Of a stretch of 64,000 bases of DNA, positions 62,598 to 64,000 are shown one piece after another. Each line of letters opens with the position of its first letter. Position 1 is the first letter of the stretch. The notes under the pieces were generated by a model. That model searched no databases, was not told the DNA's origin, and saw only the letters and a program-made list of their open reading frames with translations. The translations under genes were made by a program, and so were the position numbers. Origin of the DNA: Mesorhizobium prunaredense (lineage in GTDB: Bacteria > Pseudomonadota > Alphaproteobacteria > Rhizobiales > Rhizobiaceae); contig NZ_FTPD01000067.1 in NCBI RefSeq assembly GCF_900156895.1, positions 385,570-449,569 of the forward strand. Reading direction: 5' to 3'.

Positions 62598-62888
62598 GTG
62601 CAGGACTTTCTGGCCGCAATAGGCCTGGTTCTCGCGCATGACCCCGAAAATCGGAATCGATTTTCGGAAAGGATCATGCGCCAAATTAAAGTGCTACAGC
62701 GTCCTTTGCGCGTCCAAAAGGACGCGCGGCGCTGTAGTGTCGAGGGCCTGGTCTATGGCGGCTTTCCCGGCCTCGCCAAAAAACTTGCCGGCGAGGTTCT
62801 GTCGATGCCGGAGAAGACGCTGCGGATCGCCGGGCTGATTGCAATCGCCGTAGGTGTCGGCCTGGTCTGGCTGGTGCGTGGTGGATGA
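62598..62888 (+). CDS. DUF2065 membrane protein carrying a 35-residue repeat insert
   Basis: A 96-residue frame. Residues 1-12 (MQDFLAAIGLVL) and 48-96 (VEGLVYGGFPGLAKK to the end) match DUF2065, a protein of about 60 residues with two membrane helices found after hflC. Residues 13-47 are charged, unrelated, and encoded by a type I palindromic repeat. They cut the first membrane helix. Start is GTG at 62598, six bases after hflC. The frame is kept, so the gene may still be translated, but it may no longer insert in the membrane normally. A non-functional gene is the main alternative. Confidence 0.82.
   Translation: MQDFLAAIGLVLAHDPENRNRFSERIMRQIKVLQRPLRVQKDARRCSVEGLVYGGFPGLAKKLAGEVLSMPEKTLRIAGLIAIAVGVGLVWLVRGG
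62634..62738 (+). repeat. Type I double-palindrome repeat inside the DUF2065 gene
   Basis: GCGCATGACCCCGAAAATCG and its inverse form the first palindrome (62634-62683). CTACAGCG and CGCTGTAG bound the second (62694-62737). It matches the intergenic copy at 18495-18599 in reverse. Its 105 bases, 35 codons, contain no stop in the host frame. Confidence 0.92.
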
Positions 62889-63027
62889 CGATGATTTCGG
62901 GATAACGGAGGATTTATCCTCCGCCGATAGCCATAGCCGCAAACGTGCCGTATTTCTTGCCAACATGGCTCGACGCAGCGTTTTCGGCGAGCGCTTTTCT
63001 TCTCAGAGACACCGGGAGACTTCTCGA

Positions 63028-64000
63028 TGACATCCAACAGCTTTTTGCGCGCGGCGAGGCGGACGTTGACCGCGGGTGCTGCAGCACTTCTTATCGGCGC
63101 CGCTACCGTCCCGTCGCTGGTGACGCCCGCGGCCGCCGACGACGGTCCGGCTTCGGTCGCCGATCTCGCGCAGGGCCTGCTCGGCGCCGTGGTCAATATA
63201 TCGACCTCGCAGAGGGTGAAGGGCACGGAAGGCCCGGGCGCGGTGCCGATGCCGCAGCTTCCAGAGGGCTCGCCCTTCCAGGACTTCTTCGACGATTTCT
63301 TCAAGAACCGTCCCGGCGAACAGGGCAACCCCTCGCAAAAGGTGCAGTCGCTGGGCTCAGGCTTCGTGGTCGACGCCGAGCAAGGCATTGTGGTGACGAA
63401 TAACCACGTGATCGCCGATGCCGACGACATCGAGGTGAATTTCTCCGACGGCGTGACGCTGAAGGCGACGCTGGTCGGTACCGACACCAAGACCGACGTG
63501 GCGGTGCTGAAGGTCGATCCGAAAGGGCACAAGCTGACGGCGGTGAAATTCGGCGATTCCAGCAAGATGCGCGTCGGTGACTGGGTGATGGCGATCGGCA
63601 ATCCGTTCGGCCTCGGCGGCACCGTGACGGTCGGCATCGTCTCGGCCCGCAACCGCGACATCAATTCCGGCCCGTATGACGATTTCATCCAGACCGATGC
63701 CGCGATCAACCGCGGCAATTCCGGCGGGCCGCTGTTCAACAGCGCCGGCGAGGTGATCGGCATCAACACGGCGATCATCTCGCCGTCCGGCGGCTCGATC
63801 GGCATCGGTTTTTCCATTCCCTCGCAGCTGGCGTTGGGCGTCGTCGACCAGCTCCGCCAGTTCGGCGAGACGCGGCGCGGCTGGCTCGGTGTGCGCATCC
63901 AGCCGGTGACCGACGACATTGCCGAGAGCCTCGGCATGGCGACCGCCAAGGGCGCGCTGGTCGCCGGCGTCATCAAGGGCGGGCCTGTCGACAACGGCAC
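63028..64000 (+). CDS. DegP/HtrA family periplasmic serine protease, 5' part
   Basis: The first 324 codons of a Do-type protease; the rest lies beyond the window. A signal peptide ends near TPAAADD. The catalytic triad is visible: histidine in VTNNHVIAD, aspartate in TKTDVAVLKV and serine in NRGNSGGPLF. The first PDZ domain starts at about GWLGVRIQPV. It follows hflK, hflC and DUF2065, as in many Proteobacteria, and should degrade misfolded envelope proteins. Confidence 0.95.

Overview
The window is a GC-rich chromosomal segment of an alphaproteobacterium of the order Rhizobiales, most likely Mesorhizobium or a close Phyllobacteriaceae relative. The evidence is the gene order of the division and cell wall cluster, a circularly permuted two-piece tmRNA whose tag reads ANDNYAEARLAA, an alpha-type SspB, and many copies of short palindromic mosaic repeats between genes. 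I could not run similarity searches, so the genus is an inference.

Layout. 1-18 kb: the dcw cluster on the plus strand (murE 3' end, murF, mraY, murD, ftsW, murG, murC, murB, ddl, ftsQ, ftsA, ftsZ), continuing into lpxC, bamD, recN and ligA. Many genes overlap by 1-4 bases, so this is a long co-transcribed block for peptidoglycan precursors, septation, lipid A and outer membrane assembly. 20-30 kb: housekeeping and accessory genes (DUF2461, azlCD, aminopeptidase P, DUF1127, prmA, SCO1-like, CreA-like, hexapeptide acyltransferase, SDR, TMEM175-like channel). 30.7-36.9 kb: a sugar uptake and oxidation locus: a LacI regulator divergent from an oxidoreductase, a TIM-barrel isomerase and a three-gene ABC importer, with two LacI-type operators between the divergent genes. 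36.9-50.9 kb: UvrD/PcrA helicase with an in-frame insert, dienelactone hydrolase, an exporter/Lrp pair, thioesterase, D-lactate dehydrogenase, a giant AsmA protein, the sspB-DUF4169-RHH group, and a TetR/MFS pair with a clear operator. 52.3-52.7 kb: permuted ssrA on the minus strand. 53.4-60.4 kb: thyA, modABC-modE bounded by two ModE-like boxes, cobF, DUF4424 and folA. 60.5-64 kb: hflK, hflC, DUF2065 and the start of a DegP/HtrA protease, a membrane-protein quality control operon.

The most unusual signal is a family of about 105-bp double-palindrome repeats. Most copies are intergenic. One sits in frame inside the DUF2065 gene and splits its first membrane helix with 35 extra codons. The copies I translated are open in the same frame, which recalls Rickettsia palindromic elements. 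A different in-frame insert of about 70 codons lies in the helicase gene. Other points of interest are an Lrp regulator with no usable ATG/GTG/TTG start, a stem-loop with a GAAA tetraloop after ftsZ, and a ModE that lacks its molybdate-binding domain.
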